From Blastopirellula marina DSM 3645 (GTDB lineage Bacteria > Planctomycetota > Planctomycetia > Pirellulales > Pirellulaceae): DNA of 64,000 nucleotides. Under the pieces are notes generated by a model that was not told the DNA's origin, did no database searches, and was given only the letters and a program-made list of their open reading frames with translations. Location: positions 1,775,952 to 1,839,951 of the forward strand of contig NZ_CH672376.1 of NCBI RefSeq assembly GCF_000153105.1. The letters run 5' to 3'. Below, piece by piece: positions 29,056-38,109 of the stretch; within the stretch, counting starts at the first letter, position 1, and each line of letters opens with the position of its first letter. The position numbers and the translations under genes are program-made.

Positions 29056-29458
29056 GATTTTGGAAATAGGACCAAAATTTAGTTCGCGCAGCGTACTGAT
29101 CAAAGGCTCTGGTTTCATCCTGGTTTTGCGCGCCTGTCTTGATTATTGGAAAAATGAAATCGCTCTCGGAAGATCGTGCATCACTGTCGCCGCGAACTCT
29201 CGCCGGCCTCGGATCAGGCTAGGCAAGAGGTGCCGTGTCTGAAATACGCAGAAACTTTACCGAACTTGAGAAATCCGTGACCGGTAAGTTTGTCAGAATA
29301 CCATGATAAGAATAGGCATTTGTTGATCCGCGTTCCGCGGAGCGATAGATTGGCGGAAAGACGATTCTGGCGTCGAGTTCATGGAGGAATATTGCAAGGC
29401 GCCGCCAGAATCAAATATAGCTGGCCAGCTATGTGTGAACATTTGACAAAGGGCGACA
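29056..29458. other. intergenic region between response regulators 1 and 2
   Basis: 403 bases in which I see no gene, terminator or named motif. It is likely to carry the promoter of regulator 2. Confidence 0.4.
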
Positions 29459-30124
29459 ATGAAGACGACGGGCAAGGGGTGCGCAAAGATCCTGATTGTT
29501 GAAGACCACCCATTAATTCGAGTTGGGCTCAGTCATCGAATTTCGACGCAGTCCGACATGCTGGTTTGTGGTGAAGCCGATAATCAGATCGAAGGGTATC
29601 GCCTGATCAGGGAAACGAATCCCGATTTGGTGATCGCCGATATTTCGCTAAAGTGCGGGAATGGAATTGAGTTAATCAAACAGATCGCTGGACCCTGTCC
29701 AAGGGTAAAGACGTTGGTTCTCTCCTGTTATTCGGAAACGCTGTACGCCGAGCGCGCACTTCGTGCCGGAGCGATGGGCTATATCAACAAGCAGGAAGCG
29801 AACGACCTTGTCGTCACCGCGATTCGCACGATTCTGAACGGCGGTCGATTTCTTAGTCCTGGCTTGACGCAAATCCTACTTCACCAGGCCGTCGCCGCCC
29901 AAACAACGGCTGCCGTTGACGCGCTGCAGCGTCTCTCGAATCGCGAACTCGAGATTTTTCAGCTGATTGGCCGTGGGATGACTTCAGGCGTGATTGCGAA
30001 ACAGCTGCATCTAAGCGTGCACACAATTGAGTCCCATCGAGAGAAGATTCGTCGTAAGTTGCGGGTAAAAGGAAGAGTCCAGTTGATGCAGGAGGCGTTG
30101 AATTGGGCGATGGGGAAGCGCTAA
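29459..30124 (+). CDS. NarL/LuxR-family response regulator 2
   Basis: A 221-residue paralogue of the regulator at 28393. Receiver motifs are complete: 'ILIVEDHPLIRVGL', D61 in 'VIADISLKCGNG', Lys in 'GAMGYINKQE'; the LuxR domain runs 'LSNRELEIFQLIGRGMTSGVIA' to 'LHLSVHTIESHREKIRRKL'. The ATG follows AAAGGGCG. Its 3' end lies 22 bases from the 3' end of the convergent histidine kinase gene. The target genes are unknown; the nearby outer-membrane and C39 genes are candidates by position only. Confidence 0.9.
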   Translation: MKTTGKGCAKILIVEDHPLIRVGLSHRISTQSDMLVCGEADNQIEGYRLIRETNPDLVIADISLKCGNGIELIKQIAGPCPRVKTLVLSCYSETLYAERALRAGAMGYINKQEANDLVVTAIRTILNGGRFLSPGLTQILLHQAVAAQTTAAVDALQRLSNRELEIFQLIGRGMTSGVIAKQLHLSVHTIESHREKIRRKLRVKGRVQLMQEALNWAMGKR

Positions 30125-30146
30125 GCTGTTGTTCACACGGAAGATG

Positions 30147-30917
30147 TCACTGTTGGGGGGTTGGGCTGCTTTGGGCGGGTCGCCAGAAGCAATGCAAAGT
30201 GGCGCCGTTGGCGTCAGATTGCAGGCTTAACTGCGCTCCAATGTTCTGCGCCCGATTCTGCATGATGGCAAGTCCGCTACCCGGAGCGCGCGAGTGAGAA
30301 TCGCCGACACCGCGCCCGTTATCGCGGATAAGCAGCAGCAAGCCTTCGTCCTGTTGCGCGAGCGAGATCTCAATGCGATCACTGCCGCTATGTTTGACGC
30401 AGTTGGTTATCGCCTCTTGAGCGATTCGAAAAAGCTGAGTTGCGACATCAATGTCGGAGGTCTCACCGCGCTGGTCCCAAGCGAAGCGACAATCCATTTG
30501 ATAGAGTTGATGCGTTCGGCTCGCCAAGCCTTCCAAAGCTTGGGGCAGCAATTCGGCGGACTCTAGCCTAGCGACCAGCCCATGCGAGATCAGCCGAACT
30601 TGTTCGACCGATTCCTTAAGTGCGTTGGCGATCTGAACAGCGATCGCCTTTAAGGATTCGTTGCGTTTCGCTTCGATCGGGTCCGCCGCTTCGGCCGCTA
30701 GAGAGTCGATCAGTCGCTGCGTCATGAATGACAGGCCAATCAATCCTGATTGCACAATATCATGCAGTTCTTGGCCGATTTGTTGACGCTCCTGCTCTAG
30801 CAGGTCGGCCAACTGCGTCCCGTCGTCGATCGAGTGGGCGGAACGGGCAAGGGGGCGATCGAACTTGTTGGGCGTCGGTTCGCCATTTGGATCAGAAGGA
30901 AAAATGGAGGCGGACAT
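30147..30917 (-). CDS. soluble NarX/DegS-type histidine kinase
   Basis: A 256-residue kinase with a HisKA_3 dimerisation domain, phospho-His52 in 'ERQQIGQELHDIVQSGL', and a HATPase with N-box 'IAQEAITNCVKHS', 'IRDNGRGVG' and 'GSGLAIMQNRA'. No membrane segment and no sensor domain are present; the first 35 residues look disordered. It would need a partner protein or an intracellular cue. HisKA_3 kinases pair with NarL-type regulators, and three of these flank the gene. The ATG at 30917 has GGAAAGAG upstream. Confidence 0.9.
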   Translation of the reverse strand: MSASIFPSDPNGEPTPNKFDRPLARSAHSIDDGTQLADLLEQERQQIGQELHDIVQSGLIGLSFMTQRLIDSLAAEAADPIEAKRNESLKAIAVQIANALKESVEQVRLISHGLVARLESAELLPQALEGLASRTHQLYQMDCRFAWDQRGETSDIDVATQLFRIAQEAITNCVKHSGSDRIEISLAQQDEGLLLLIRDNGRGVGDSHSRAPGSGLAIMQNRAQNIGAQLSLQSDANGATLHCFWRPAQSSPTPQQ

Positions 30918-31678
30918 GACTCTTTCCAGTTCAGCAGAATGATGAAACCGATGTGAAGTCGCCGATGTGGTGGGCGCCGCCACGCAAAAATAGTGTGCGT
31001 CGCCCTGCATCGGCGGTCTTGAACCGGTCGATAATTAATGCTGAATGGCTTGGCAGTTCGGACAGTAAGTGCCGATTGGTCTTGCCGTTGGATGCGAGTT
31101 GCATCCTCTCCGTGCTCGCTCACATCTTCGAGATCATTGGTGAATTTGTGGGCGAGCTTTTTTGGGGGGTTAGATGGTGGCTAAGTTACTTTCGGTGTTG
31201 GTTGAAGGACGCTTCACCTGCGCAACAATAGCATGCGTTCAAAAGGTCGATTAATTAAAGTTGGATCGAAGCAGAGACAGGTTCTACTTTTTACGGAAAA
31301 TAAGGATCTACTTAATTTGTGGTAGAATCCGCCACACGAATTGAATGAAATCTGTGACATGGAGTTAGTCTTAATCGCCCTATTTGACAGCCGAAAAAAC
31401 CCTGATAACATGGCTTGAAGTGGATGCCACCATCGGGCTGTTTCATTGATCCCCAGACAGGCAGTATTTGCGGTAGCAGCCGCATTGAAAAGGGGTTTGC
31501 TTTGGATGGAAAGACAGGTAGGTCCGGCGACAATTGGGTTCCGATGTTTGATTGATTTTTGGGAACCTTGTTGAGAAATTACTCTCCCCATAAATTTCTC
31601 AATCCCAACCGGGCTCACCATGCGTGAGAACTGAAGCGATGGTGGGGTCGTTGTGGCGCCCTATACAAGAGATTTTTC
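30918..31678. other. intergenic region between the kinase and response regulator 3
   Basis: 761 bases, AT-richer than its neighbours, with no convincing gene on either strand. It must hold the divergent promoters for the kinase (minus) and regulator 3 (plus). I could not name any binding site. Confidence 0.4.
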
Positions 31679-32368
31679 ATGCATCAGCGAACCGCTAAAA
31701 AGATCTTAATTGTCGACGGTCAGCCCCTTTTCCGAGATGGTATGGCGTACCATCTCCGCGATCAGAGCGGGTTCTCGGTGTGCGGTGAAGCCAGCGGCGT
31801 CAACCAAGCGCTGGAGCTGCTTGAAAAGCAAACGCCAGATATTGCATTGATCGACATTTGTTTGGATGACGGCAACGGATTGGAGCTGATCCGCAACATC
31901 AAGTCGCGATATCCGCATATTCAAATGATGGTCGTATCGGGCTACGACGATGACCTATACGCCGAGCGGGCACTGCGAAGCGGCGCAAGTGGATATGTGA
32001 ATAAACGAGAGCCCATCGGGGTGTTGCTGGAAGGGCTGCGGAGCGTAAGTGATGGAAAAATCTATGTGAGCGCGAAAGTTACGGAGCGGATGCTGCGAAT
32101 CACCGCCCAGGGAGGCGCTCAAAACCTTTCGTCGACGCTTGGCGCTTTGACCGACCGTGAACTCGAGATATTCGAGCTGATTGGTCTCGGCATGGCGTCG
32201 CGTGAAATTGCCGAACGGCTTCACTTGAGCGGCAATACCATCGACACCTATCGGGAACGGATTAAGAAGAAGCTCGGTTTTCATTCCGGAGCGGAACTTC
32301 TTCGTCACGCCGTGCATTGGGTGCTGGAGAATGGTCGCGAATCTCCGCTTCCTTGTAACACCGTTTAA
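31679..32368 (+). CDS. NarL/LuxR-family response regulator 3 with altered acidic pocket
   Basis: A 229-residue paralogue of the regulators at 28393 and 29459. The acceptor D59 ('LIDICLDDGNG') and the lysine in 'GASGYVNKRE' are kept, but the first-strand motif is 'ILIVDGQPLFRDGM': the second of the two acidic residues that bind magnesium is glycine. The LuxR domain is intact ('LTDRELEIFELIGLGMASREIA' to 'NTIDTYRERIKKKL'). Reduced or altered phosphorylation is possible. It precedes the outer-membrane/C39 gene group by 690 bases on the same strand. Confidence 0.88.
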   Translation: MHQRTAKKILIVDGQPLFRDGMAYHLRDQSGFSVCGEASGVNQALELLEKQTPDIALIDICLDDGNGLELIRNIKSRYPHIQMMVVSGYDDDLYAERALRSGASGYVNKREPIGVLLEGLRSVSDGKIYVSAKVTERMLRITAQGGAQNLSSTLGALTDRELEIFELIGLGMASREIAERLHLSGNTIDTYRERIKKKLGFHSGAELLRHAVHWVLENGRESPLPCNTV

Positions 32369-33059
32369 TTTTCGCCGCATTTCTAAAATGCATTCCGCAT
32401 TTCCTGCTTTCTGCTGAACTGTCGCCGACCGCTTCCTCTGACTAGGAATCGACGAGCCGCTTTTGAGGCGGCCCTCTCGCTGGTCGTGAAGCTCTCGCCA
32501 CACGAGCGCTGCGACGTCACTTCGCCAACGCAAAGACGCTATTTCTGAGCGAAAATTGTCGTCGTAAAGAGCTGGGTTTTCCTGGTTTTTCTCAAGCTCT
32601 CGAGTCGTCTTGACGGCCCGTTCGCCGGATTTCTTGGCTTGTTGACAAGCCTTCTAGCGCGGCAAGTCAATACCATCTTTCTCGAGGAAATCGCCTTTTA
32701 TGGGTGGAGTAAAAGATTGTTGATCCAAAAGTATGAGATATGCCTACAAGGGCCGTGGCGGAGTCCGCTACAAGCCCCATGTTTCCCAAAGAAAGATGCG
32801 TTTATATGGAAATAGATACTAATGGGGGTGTCCAACTGTCGTCGATGATTGATTGCACCAAGCGGGTCACCGCCGACTTGCCTGGCGATCGCATGGAGGA
32901 AGAAGTTTTCGTTCCTGCCGAACCATTCGCACCATCGTATTGGTTACCGACAGCAGAATGAATCCCGTGAGCGGCCGATAGCACTCGTTACCCAGGAGCA
33001 CGCCAGTATGGCGCGCTTAGTGCGTCGGTCGCCAATTTTAAAGTTGAAAGGACTCAGTA
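32369..33059. other. intergenic region before the outer-membrane cassette
   Basis: 691 bases. A possible 60-residue frame (32779-32961, plus) has no family pattern and no good ribosome-binding site, so I do not call it a gene. The stretch 32540-32780 has nothing I can name. Confidence 0.4.
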
Positions 33060-34160
33060 ATGAAAATGTACGAGATGCTTCGAGCATTCGTCGTCGGCGG
33101 CTTGGTGCTTACAGGCGCCGGGTTGCAGGCTGATGAATTCGACTCGAGCAAGATGATGACGCAGTATTCGAACCCCGCAAGCGAATGTTGCTGTGATTTG
33201 GATTCGTGTTGTGCGAATTCTGGTTCAAGAGGAGGACATTTTCTGTTCGGCGTGGAAGCCACTTTTTTGGCGCCGATCGGAAGCACCGGCGTTCAGACGT
33301 GGGAATTCGCGGATCTTGCGAGCGGTGCGAACAACGCATTTACGACAGACAGTTCGGGTATCGAGAATCTCGTTCCCGCGCCTCGCGTGTGGCTTGGGTT
33401 CGTCAACGATTGTGGTTGGGGAGCACAGGTCCGCTACTGGGAATTGAATTCCAGCGCCACCAACACGGACCTCTTTACGCCGCAACTGATTACCGGCGAC
33501 ACGACCGGGTTCAACGCGGCCAATACGATCCAGATGCAAGCGCTCGACATCGAAGCGATTCGTAACTTCTGCTATTGCGACTGGAATGTGACGACGTCGT
33601 TTGGCTATCGCCATGCGTTGCGTGATTCCCAGGGTGCGATGAACTTCATCGCCCAAGTGGACCGGCCGACCATCATCGGCGGCCAGACCGCTCTGTACTC
33701 AGGCGCTTCGTCGAGCATCTCCAAGTTTGAAGGGGATGGTCTTACCTTCTCCCTCGCCGGCTCACGTCCTACTTGCTACGGAATTGATTTGTTTTGGAAT
33801 ATGCGAGGGTCGTGCCTGTGGGGCAACTCTTACTCGAGCTCGTCGGCAGCCGCCGCAGTTGGTACGCCGTTCGGCGGGGCGAATTTCACGACGGGCGCAG
33901 TCTCCGGCAAAAGCGATGACATTTGGATCGGTGAATTACAAGCCGGCGCCCAATGGTCGCGATGCCTGCCCTGCAGCAATGCGAGATTCTTCCTTCGTGG
34001 TGCGTTTGAATACCAATACTGGGGTTCGACCTCTGGTCAAACGTTCGCCGAAGCCGGCGTCTTCGATTCGGGCGTCTCAGGCATGTACGTTTCGGCTTCT
34101 TCGCCGGAAAGTTCCATCAACCTGGTTGGTTTCGCACTCTCGTCTGGAATTACTTGGTAG
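33060..34160 (+). CDS. outer-membrane beta-barrel protein (planctomycete Lpg1974-like)
   Basis: A 366-residue exported protein: signal peptide 1-24 ('FVVGGLVLTGAGLQA'), a short Cys-rich segment ('ECCCDLDSCC'), then alternating amphipathic strands ('GHFLFGVEATFLAP', 'RVWLGFVNDCGWGAQVRYW', 'RGAFEYQYWG') ending in an aromatic W, the usual end of an outer-membrane barrel. The pattern resembles the Lpg1974-type porins common in planctomycetes. It is separated by 260 bases from a second barrel gene. The ATG follows AAAGGA. Transport of some exported product is plausible, but the substrate is unknown. Confidence 0.75.
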   Translation: MKMYEMLRAFVVGGLVLTGAGLQADEFDSSKMMTQYSNPASECCCDLDSCCANSGSRGGHFLFGVEATFLAPIGSTGVQTWEFADLASGANNAFTTDSSGIENLVPAPRVWLGFVNDCGWGAQVRYWELNSSATNTDLFTPQLITGDTTGFNAANTIQMQALDIEAIRNFCYCDWNVTTSFGYRHALRDSQGAMNFIAQVDRPTIIGGQTALYSGASSSISKFEGDGLTFSLAGSRPTCYGIDLFWNMRGSCLWGNSYSSSSAAAAVGTPFGGANFTTGAVSGKSDDIWIGELQAGAQWSRCLPCSNARFFLRGAFEYQYWGSTSGQTFAEAGVFDSGVSGMYVSASSPESSINLVGFALSSGITW

Positions 34161-34420
34161 TCGCGTAACATCGGCCCCAAGTTAACGCCGTCCAAGGCCA
34201 GGCAGACTTTCTGCCTGTCCTAGAGCGGTTCTGAATTCGGTCCGTAGCAGTCGCCGATTTTTCGGCTGCTGCTAACGGGACCGCCGGACGAAGTGCGTCG
34301 TGTTGATCGTGAGGAGGTCACAGCCTAGTCGCTTGGGATTTTGACGTCGACTCCATGGCACAAAAGTGGAGCAGGCGCCAGGCGAAGCCCAAGCGGACTT
34401 TTCGGTTAAGGATATTAACA

Positions 34421-35530
34421 ATGCTCCCGCTGTATATAGCTTTGCAACGCTTGTTGCAATACAAATCGATGTTTCTCGTCGGGGCGACGCTGCTTGCACT
34501 CGTCTCGACAGGGCGACCGGTATTCGCACAACTTGCCGAGACGGAAGATGGCTTTCAGTATTTCTCGAACGAGCCGGTTTTCGTCGCGATTGACTTTGAA
34601 GAGGCGCTGCAATCAGAGGGATCAGCGCCCTCCGTGCCGGTTGCGTTGCAAGACCCTGTTGCGCCTGTCCCGCCCGGAGCGGATTCCAGCTACGGTGAAG
34701 AGCTGGAGGATTTCAATATCCAGTTTTTGCGATCGGCCAGCGTCCTGTTGAAACCAGGTCAGCACCAGTTGGATGTTGGTTTGGTCTACGCCAAGAATGA
34801 CTACAACGCGCCAATCAGCTTGGCTCCCAGTGGAGTCGCCCGCGTCGACTTCCGCCAGCGATCGCTGTTTGTACCACTCGCATTCCGCTATGGCATTACG
34901 GAACGGACGCAAGTTTCGATCGCGGCGCCGCTTGGCTGGGCGAATACCGAAGTTTCGTCGGTGGGATTGTTTGATCAATCGACCAGCAACGGCGGCATCG
35001 GCGATACCGAGCTAGGGGTGAACTATCACTTGCGAAAAGGGTGCTATCAGCACCTCTCGCCCGATGTGATCCTTTCGCTGGGACTTACTTTGCCGACTGG
35101 CGATGGACAGTTTCCGTTCAACGGCCTAACCGACGCTTCATTAGGCAACGGCGTCTGGGCCACGTCGATCCAGCTCCTTTGCATCAATCGCTATGATCCG
35201 GTAATCGTCTACTACGGGGTTGGCTATCGCCATCAATACGAGGATACGATTCTCGGTCAGGACATCTTCTTTGGCGACCAGATTAGTTACAACCTGGGCG
35301 TTGGCTTTGCCGTGAACGATCGCATTACGTTCAGTACGTCCTTTTTGGGAATCTTCCAAACAGAGACCATCTTGAACGGCGTCGGCGTGCCGGGCACTTT
35401 GCGTGAGCCGTTGCGATTGCGGTTCGCGATGACCGCCTATCGCTGTGGGAAAATCATTGAACCGTTTGCGGAAATCGGCATGACGCCGGATGCTCCCGAT
35501 TCGGTAATCGGCATTGTTTGGACCTACTAA
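34421..35530 (+). CDS. outer-membrane transporter-like barrel (meta-pathway OMP type)
   Basis: A 369-residue exported protein. Signal peptide within residues 1-38 ('MFLVGATLLALVSTGRPVFAQ'), a proline-rich linker ('DPVAPVPPG'), then a barrel: 'FRYGITERTQVSIAAPLGW', 'GIGDTELGVNYHLRKG', 'PDVILSLGLTLPTGDG', 'ISYNLGVGFAVNDRITFSTSF', ending 'VIGIVWTY' with a terminal aromatic. The 'G-D-x-x-L/G' and 'LPTGDG' turns match the Phenol_MetA_deg-like transporters. It lies 24 bases before a C39 peptidase gene, so the two are almost surely co-transcribed. AAGGAT precedes the ATG. Confidence 0.78.
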   Translation: MLPLYIALQRLLQYKSMFLVGATLLALVSTGRPVFAQLAETEDGFQYFSNEPVFVAIDFEEALQSEGSAPSVPVALQDPVAPVPPGADSSYGEELEDFNIQFLRSASVLLKPGQHQLDVGLVYAKNDYNAPISLAPSGVARVDFRQRSLFVPLAFRYGITERTQVSIAAPLGWANTEVSSVGLFDQSTSNGGIGDTELGVNYHLRKGCYQHLSPDVILSLGLTLPTGDGQFPFNGLTDASLGNGVWATSIQLLCINRYDPVIVYYGVGYRHQYEDTILGQDIFFGDQISYNLGVGFAVNDRITFSTSFLGIFQTETILNGVGVPGTLREPLRLRFAMTAYRCGKIIEPFAEIGMTPDAPDSVIGIVWTY

Positions 35531-35554
35531 GTCACCTCCAACGAAGTTGATTTG

Positions 35555-36259
35555 ATGACAGTTCTAGCCTCTTCGCTCCGCTCGACTTTGCTGCTCGGCG
35601 TGCTCGCGACGACCATGATCATAACTCGATCGGTCGTCGCTGAAACGGGTCCGCCGGTACGCGACTCGCAGCGCAGCTTTTATGCTTATGCGCGCAATTG
35701 GAGAGATATTCGCGATCAGAACATCGTCAAGCAACGACGCGACTATTCGTGCGGAGCGGCCGCTCTGGCGACCATCTCTCAATACTATTGGGGAGACGGA
35801 GTCACCGAGCAAAAGATATTGAACGTGTTAGAAGAAAATCTAACGCAAGAGCAATTGCTAGAGCGAGTGCAAAACGGCTTGGCGATTTCCGACTTGCGTA
35901 TGGCCGCGGTCAAGGTTGGCTATCTTTCGACCATCGGACGCATCACGCCGGAAGAACTCACCAAGGTAAAGCTGCCGGTGATTGTCGCCCTTAAGTTGGA
36001 AGAGAGTAACCATTTTGTCGTCGTCCGCGGCGTCGTCAATGGCTGGGTCTATCTGGCCGACCCAGCGCGCGGCAACCTGCGAATGCCGTTAGGGCAGTTC
36101 GCCGATATCTGGATAGAAAACGCCGTATTGGTCGTCGCCAAACGGGGAGAGGTTCTCTCCAAGAAATCACGACTGGGCATCACGATGGCCGAAGTTAATC
36201 GCGGCTGGCTTAACAATCAGGTATTGCGGACCGCACCAGAAAAGACGTTTAAATACTGA
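35555..36259 (+). CDS. exported C39-family cysteine peptidase (FapD-like)
   Basis: A 234-residue protein with a signal peptide (residues 1-29) and a papain-like C39 domain. The catalytic set is complete: Q60 (oxyanion), C66 in 'QRRDYSCGAAALATI', H153 in 'SNHFVVVRGV' and D168 in 'YLADPARG'. C39 peptidases cut after double-glycine-type leaders. Unlike ABC-fused C39 proteins this one has no transporter and would act in the periplasm, as proposed for FapD of the Pseudomonas amyloid system. It follows an outer-membrane barrel by 24 bases, and a small secreted protein with a leader-like motif is encoded 270 bases downstream on the other strand: a plausible substrate. Confidence 0.85.
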   Translation: MTVLASSLRSTLLLGVLATTMIITRSVVAETGPPVRDSQRSFYAYARNWRDIRDQNIVKQRRDYSCGAAALATISQYYWGDGVTEQKILNVLEENLTQEQLLERVQNGLAISDLRMAAVKVGYLSTIGRITPEELTKVKLPVIVALKLEESNHFVVVRGVVNGWVYLADPARGNLRMPLGQFADIWIENAVLVVAKRGEVLSKKSRLGITMAEVNRGWLNNQVLRTAPEKTFKY

Positions 36260-36446
36260 TCTGTAACTTTCCTGCCCGCCCTGTTGATTCACTCGCTGGC
36301 TGCGCTCGTCGGATGGTGGAGTCACCGCGTGTGCAGGGAAAGTCGCATCGCAGAAAGCTGTTCCAGCGGTCGATTCTCAACTCGCCCAGGAACAGACATG
36401 CGTCGCTGTTGATCCCCGCTGGTTCCCAAGCGTCCGCAGTCTTTAT

Positions 36447-36480
36447 AAAAAAAGCCGCCATGCGAAAAACGCAGGGCGGC
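36447..36480 (-). terminator. intrinsic terminator of the small secreted protein gene
   Basis: Stem GCCGCC/GGCGGC plus TGCG/CGCA with one internal mismatch and an AAAAA loop (36454-36480), followed in the minus direction by seven T (36447-36453). It sits 50 bases past the stop at 36531. Confidence 0.75.
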
Positions 36481-36530
36481 CTTGTTGCGAGCAGACACAC
36501 AGACGCTCGTAACTTCAAGCTTTTCGTCGA

Positions 36531-36908
36531 CTAGAAGCCGTAGGCGGACGACGATCCAAACGACGAAACGGTCGTGCCGCTGACCGGAATGCCCAAGACG
36601 AAGTTGGTGATGCTGGCGCCGTTGCTGCCGCTACCGCCAGCGACGAAGAACCCAGCGCCAAGGTAGTTAGAGCCTTGTCCGGCGGCCGGGTTGCCGTTGA
36701 CATAAGCACCGCCAAGTCCCCAAGCCAACGCGAACGTACCACGAACTTTTTCGCCTTCGGCGTCGCTCATCACTTCCAGGCCGGGCAGGCCCATCGCGGA
36801 AAGAGCGCTATTGTCAATGTTGCCATTGGTGGGTTCGGCAGCTTGAACGTTGCTGGTCGCGACCATGACGAGGGCAACCACAAACAGTGAGCATACAGTG
36901 CGAATCAT
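36531..36908 (-). CDS. small secreted Gly/Ser-rich protein with leader-like motif
   Basis: A 125-residue protein: signal peptide 1-23 ('LFVVALVMVATSNVQA'), then 'MGLPGLEVMSDAEGEKVRG' ending at residue 57, then a Gly/Ser/Asn-rich tail ('GAYVNGNPAAGQGSNYLGAG', 'TTVSSFGSSSAYGF'). The segment before residue 57 looks like a double-glycine bacteriocin leader ('LSDxELxxVxG'), placed after a Sec signal. That double arrangement fits cleavage by the periplasmic C39 peptidase encoded next door on the opposite strand. The mature part could form beta-rich fibres or be an exported peptide; no homologue is known to me. ATG after GGAG. Confidence 0.7.
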   Translation of the reverse strand: MIRTVCSLFVVALVMVATSNVQAAEPTNGNIDNSALSAMGLPGLEVMSDAEGEKVRGTFALAWGLGGAYVNGNPAAGQGSNYLGAGFFVAGGSGSNGASITNFVLGIPVSGTTVSSFGSSSAYGF

Positions 36909-37485
36909 GTTAATTCTCCAAAAACCGAATACCTGGGAGGGAGTCACGCAATCTCAACAACTGGTATTGCGTTAGGCAAAAGTAGAAGTGGCCACTTCAT
37001 GCGTTGGATTGTAGTGAATGTATCAATTACGCGAGATCCGTAGGAATGGCTATTTTGGAATGGCCCAAAGTGCTATTAGGTTGTGGCGTATATCACCACA
37101 CGATCCGCGCCCAGGGACGAGCGAAAGCAAGATACGGCGGCATCCCGCTCAAGCGGCGACAACCAGGTAGAAATTCTGGTCATCAAGTCGACGAAGACTG
37201 CCCTGCAATCTCACGGCTCAACGTAGCGGGACAAAAGGAAAATCGGATCTCCAGCTCGGCGGCGATGAACTTGTCGAAGCTCGCGATCAAGACGTTTCGC
37301 GATGGGGATATCAACAAGGCGCAAGCCGGCTATCCTAGATCGCCAGATAGATAAGCGCCGCGTTGCTTTCCAGAGTCTTCAATCGGTATGTCTACTTCTG
37401 GGATTCCCAGGGCAAGATTGCGGTCGTCAGCTGGAAGTCATGCGAGAAGTATTTCGCCGGACCTCTGCGACTGGGCAGTCCCACC
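36909..37485. other. intergenic region, no gene recognised
   Basis: 577 bases between the small secreted protein gene and the tRNA. Short open frames here have no family pattern or ribosome-binding site. No direct repeat of the tRNA end was seen. Confidence 0.4.
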
Positions 37486-37520
37486 AAAAAAACGCCAGCC
37501 GCACGAAGCGTCTGGCGTTT
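37486..37520 (-). terminator. intrinsic terminator after tRNA-Leu
   Basis: A 9-bp stem AAACGCCAG/CTGGCGTTT (37490-37498 with 37512-37520) is followed in the minus direction by T residues (A-run 37486-37492). It lies about 35 bases past the 3' end of the tRNA. Confidence 0.75.
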
Positions 37521-37553
37521 CTCGAAAATCGTGATTGCGAAAGCGTCGCTAAG

Positions 37554-37639
37554 TAGCCGAGGCGGGGATCGAACCCGCACGGAGGTTACCCTCCACAGGA
37601 TTTTAAGTCCTGTGCGTCTGCCAATTTCGCCACTCGGCC
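37554..37639 (-). tRNA. trnL: tRNA-Leu (anticodon UAA)
   Basis: An 86-base class II tRNA. Acceptor stem GGCCGAG/CTCGGCT (first pair G-U) with discriminator A; D-loop with 'AAATTGGCAGA'; anticodon stem 'CAGGACTTAAAATCCTG' with anticodon TAA; a long variable arm 'GGAGGGTAACCTCC'; and T-arm 'GCGGGTTCGATCCCCGC'. The 3' CCA is not encoded. UAA reads UUA/UUG leucine codons; note the UUA codon in the leu leader peptide at 40444-40509. Confidence 0.97.
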
Positions 37640-38109
37640 GTGGTCGGGCGCCTATGGGGGTGGCGCTGAATCTTGAGTTGTTGGTTGGTTTGGGGTTGGT
37701 GAGAACTGTTTCCCTCGGCTTGCGCCTCGGGCTAGTGTTCGAGTTGTTTACTTTTTCGGGCTACGAAGAGAGAGACTGCTGAATTTTCTAATCGTGCAAC
37801 TTCAAAACTAGAGAGATTCGGGCGACGCCGAAGGTGCGTCTTGACGCACCCTACGGGGGGCTTTTCCGCTTTCGGCTTTCCGCTCTCCGCTTTTCCGTCG
37901 AGTTGTTATTTTGGCGATCGGTTGCAATCGTCACAAGTATAGGCTGCAAATCAACTTCGCTGCGGAAGTTCCTGCTGTGATTGGGGCGATTGGTTTGTGG
38001 CGCTCCCACGGGACTGCCGATAAGGGAAAAGCGGGCAGGCGCTTACGAGGCCGCAAATTCTCGCTAAACTATCCGCATTCACAAGCATTCACTTTTGGGG
38101 GCGACAGGG
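37640..38109. other. intergenic region with a GGTGCGT palindrome
   Basis: 470 bases without a gene. It contains the small palindrome GGTGCGTCTTGACGCACC at 37833-37850, related to TGCGCGTTGACGCGCA at 17477-17492; short GTGCGTC-type palindromes like this occur as dispersed repeats in planctomycete intergenic DNA. A stretch of 'ccgctttcggctttccgctctccgc' type wording follows at 37865-37900. Confidence 0.45.

Noticed and set aside
32779..32961. 60-residue gene before the outer-membrane cassette
   Set aside because: No good ribosome-binding site, no family pattern, and it overlaps another equally weak frame.
37833..37850. Rho-independent terminator
   Set aside because: The stem is short and has no T-run; it fits a dispersed intergenic palindrome better.
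37486..38109. tRNA-linked integration site
   Set aside because: No integrase gene nearby and no direct repeat of the tRNA 3' end was found in the window.
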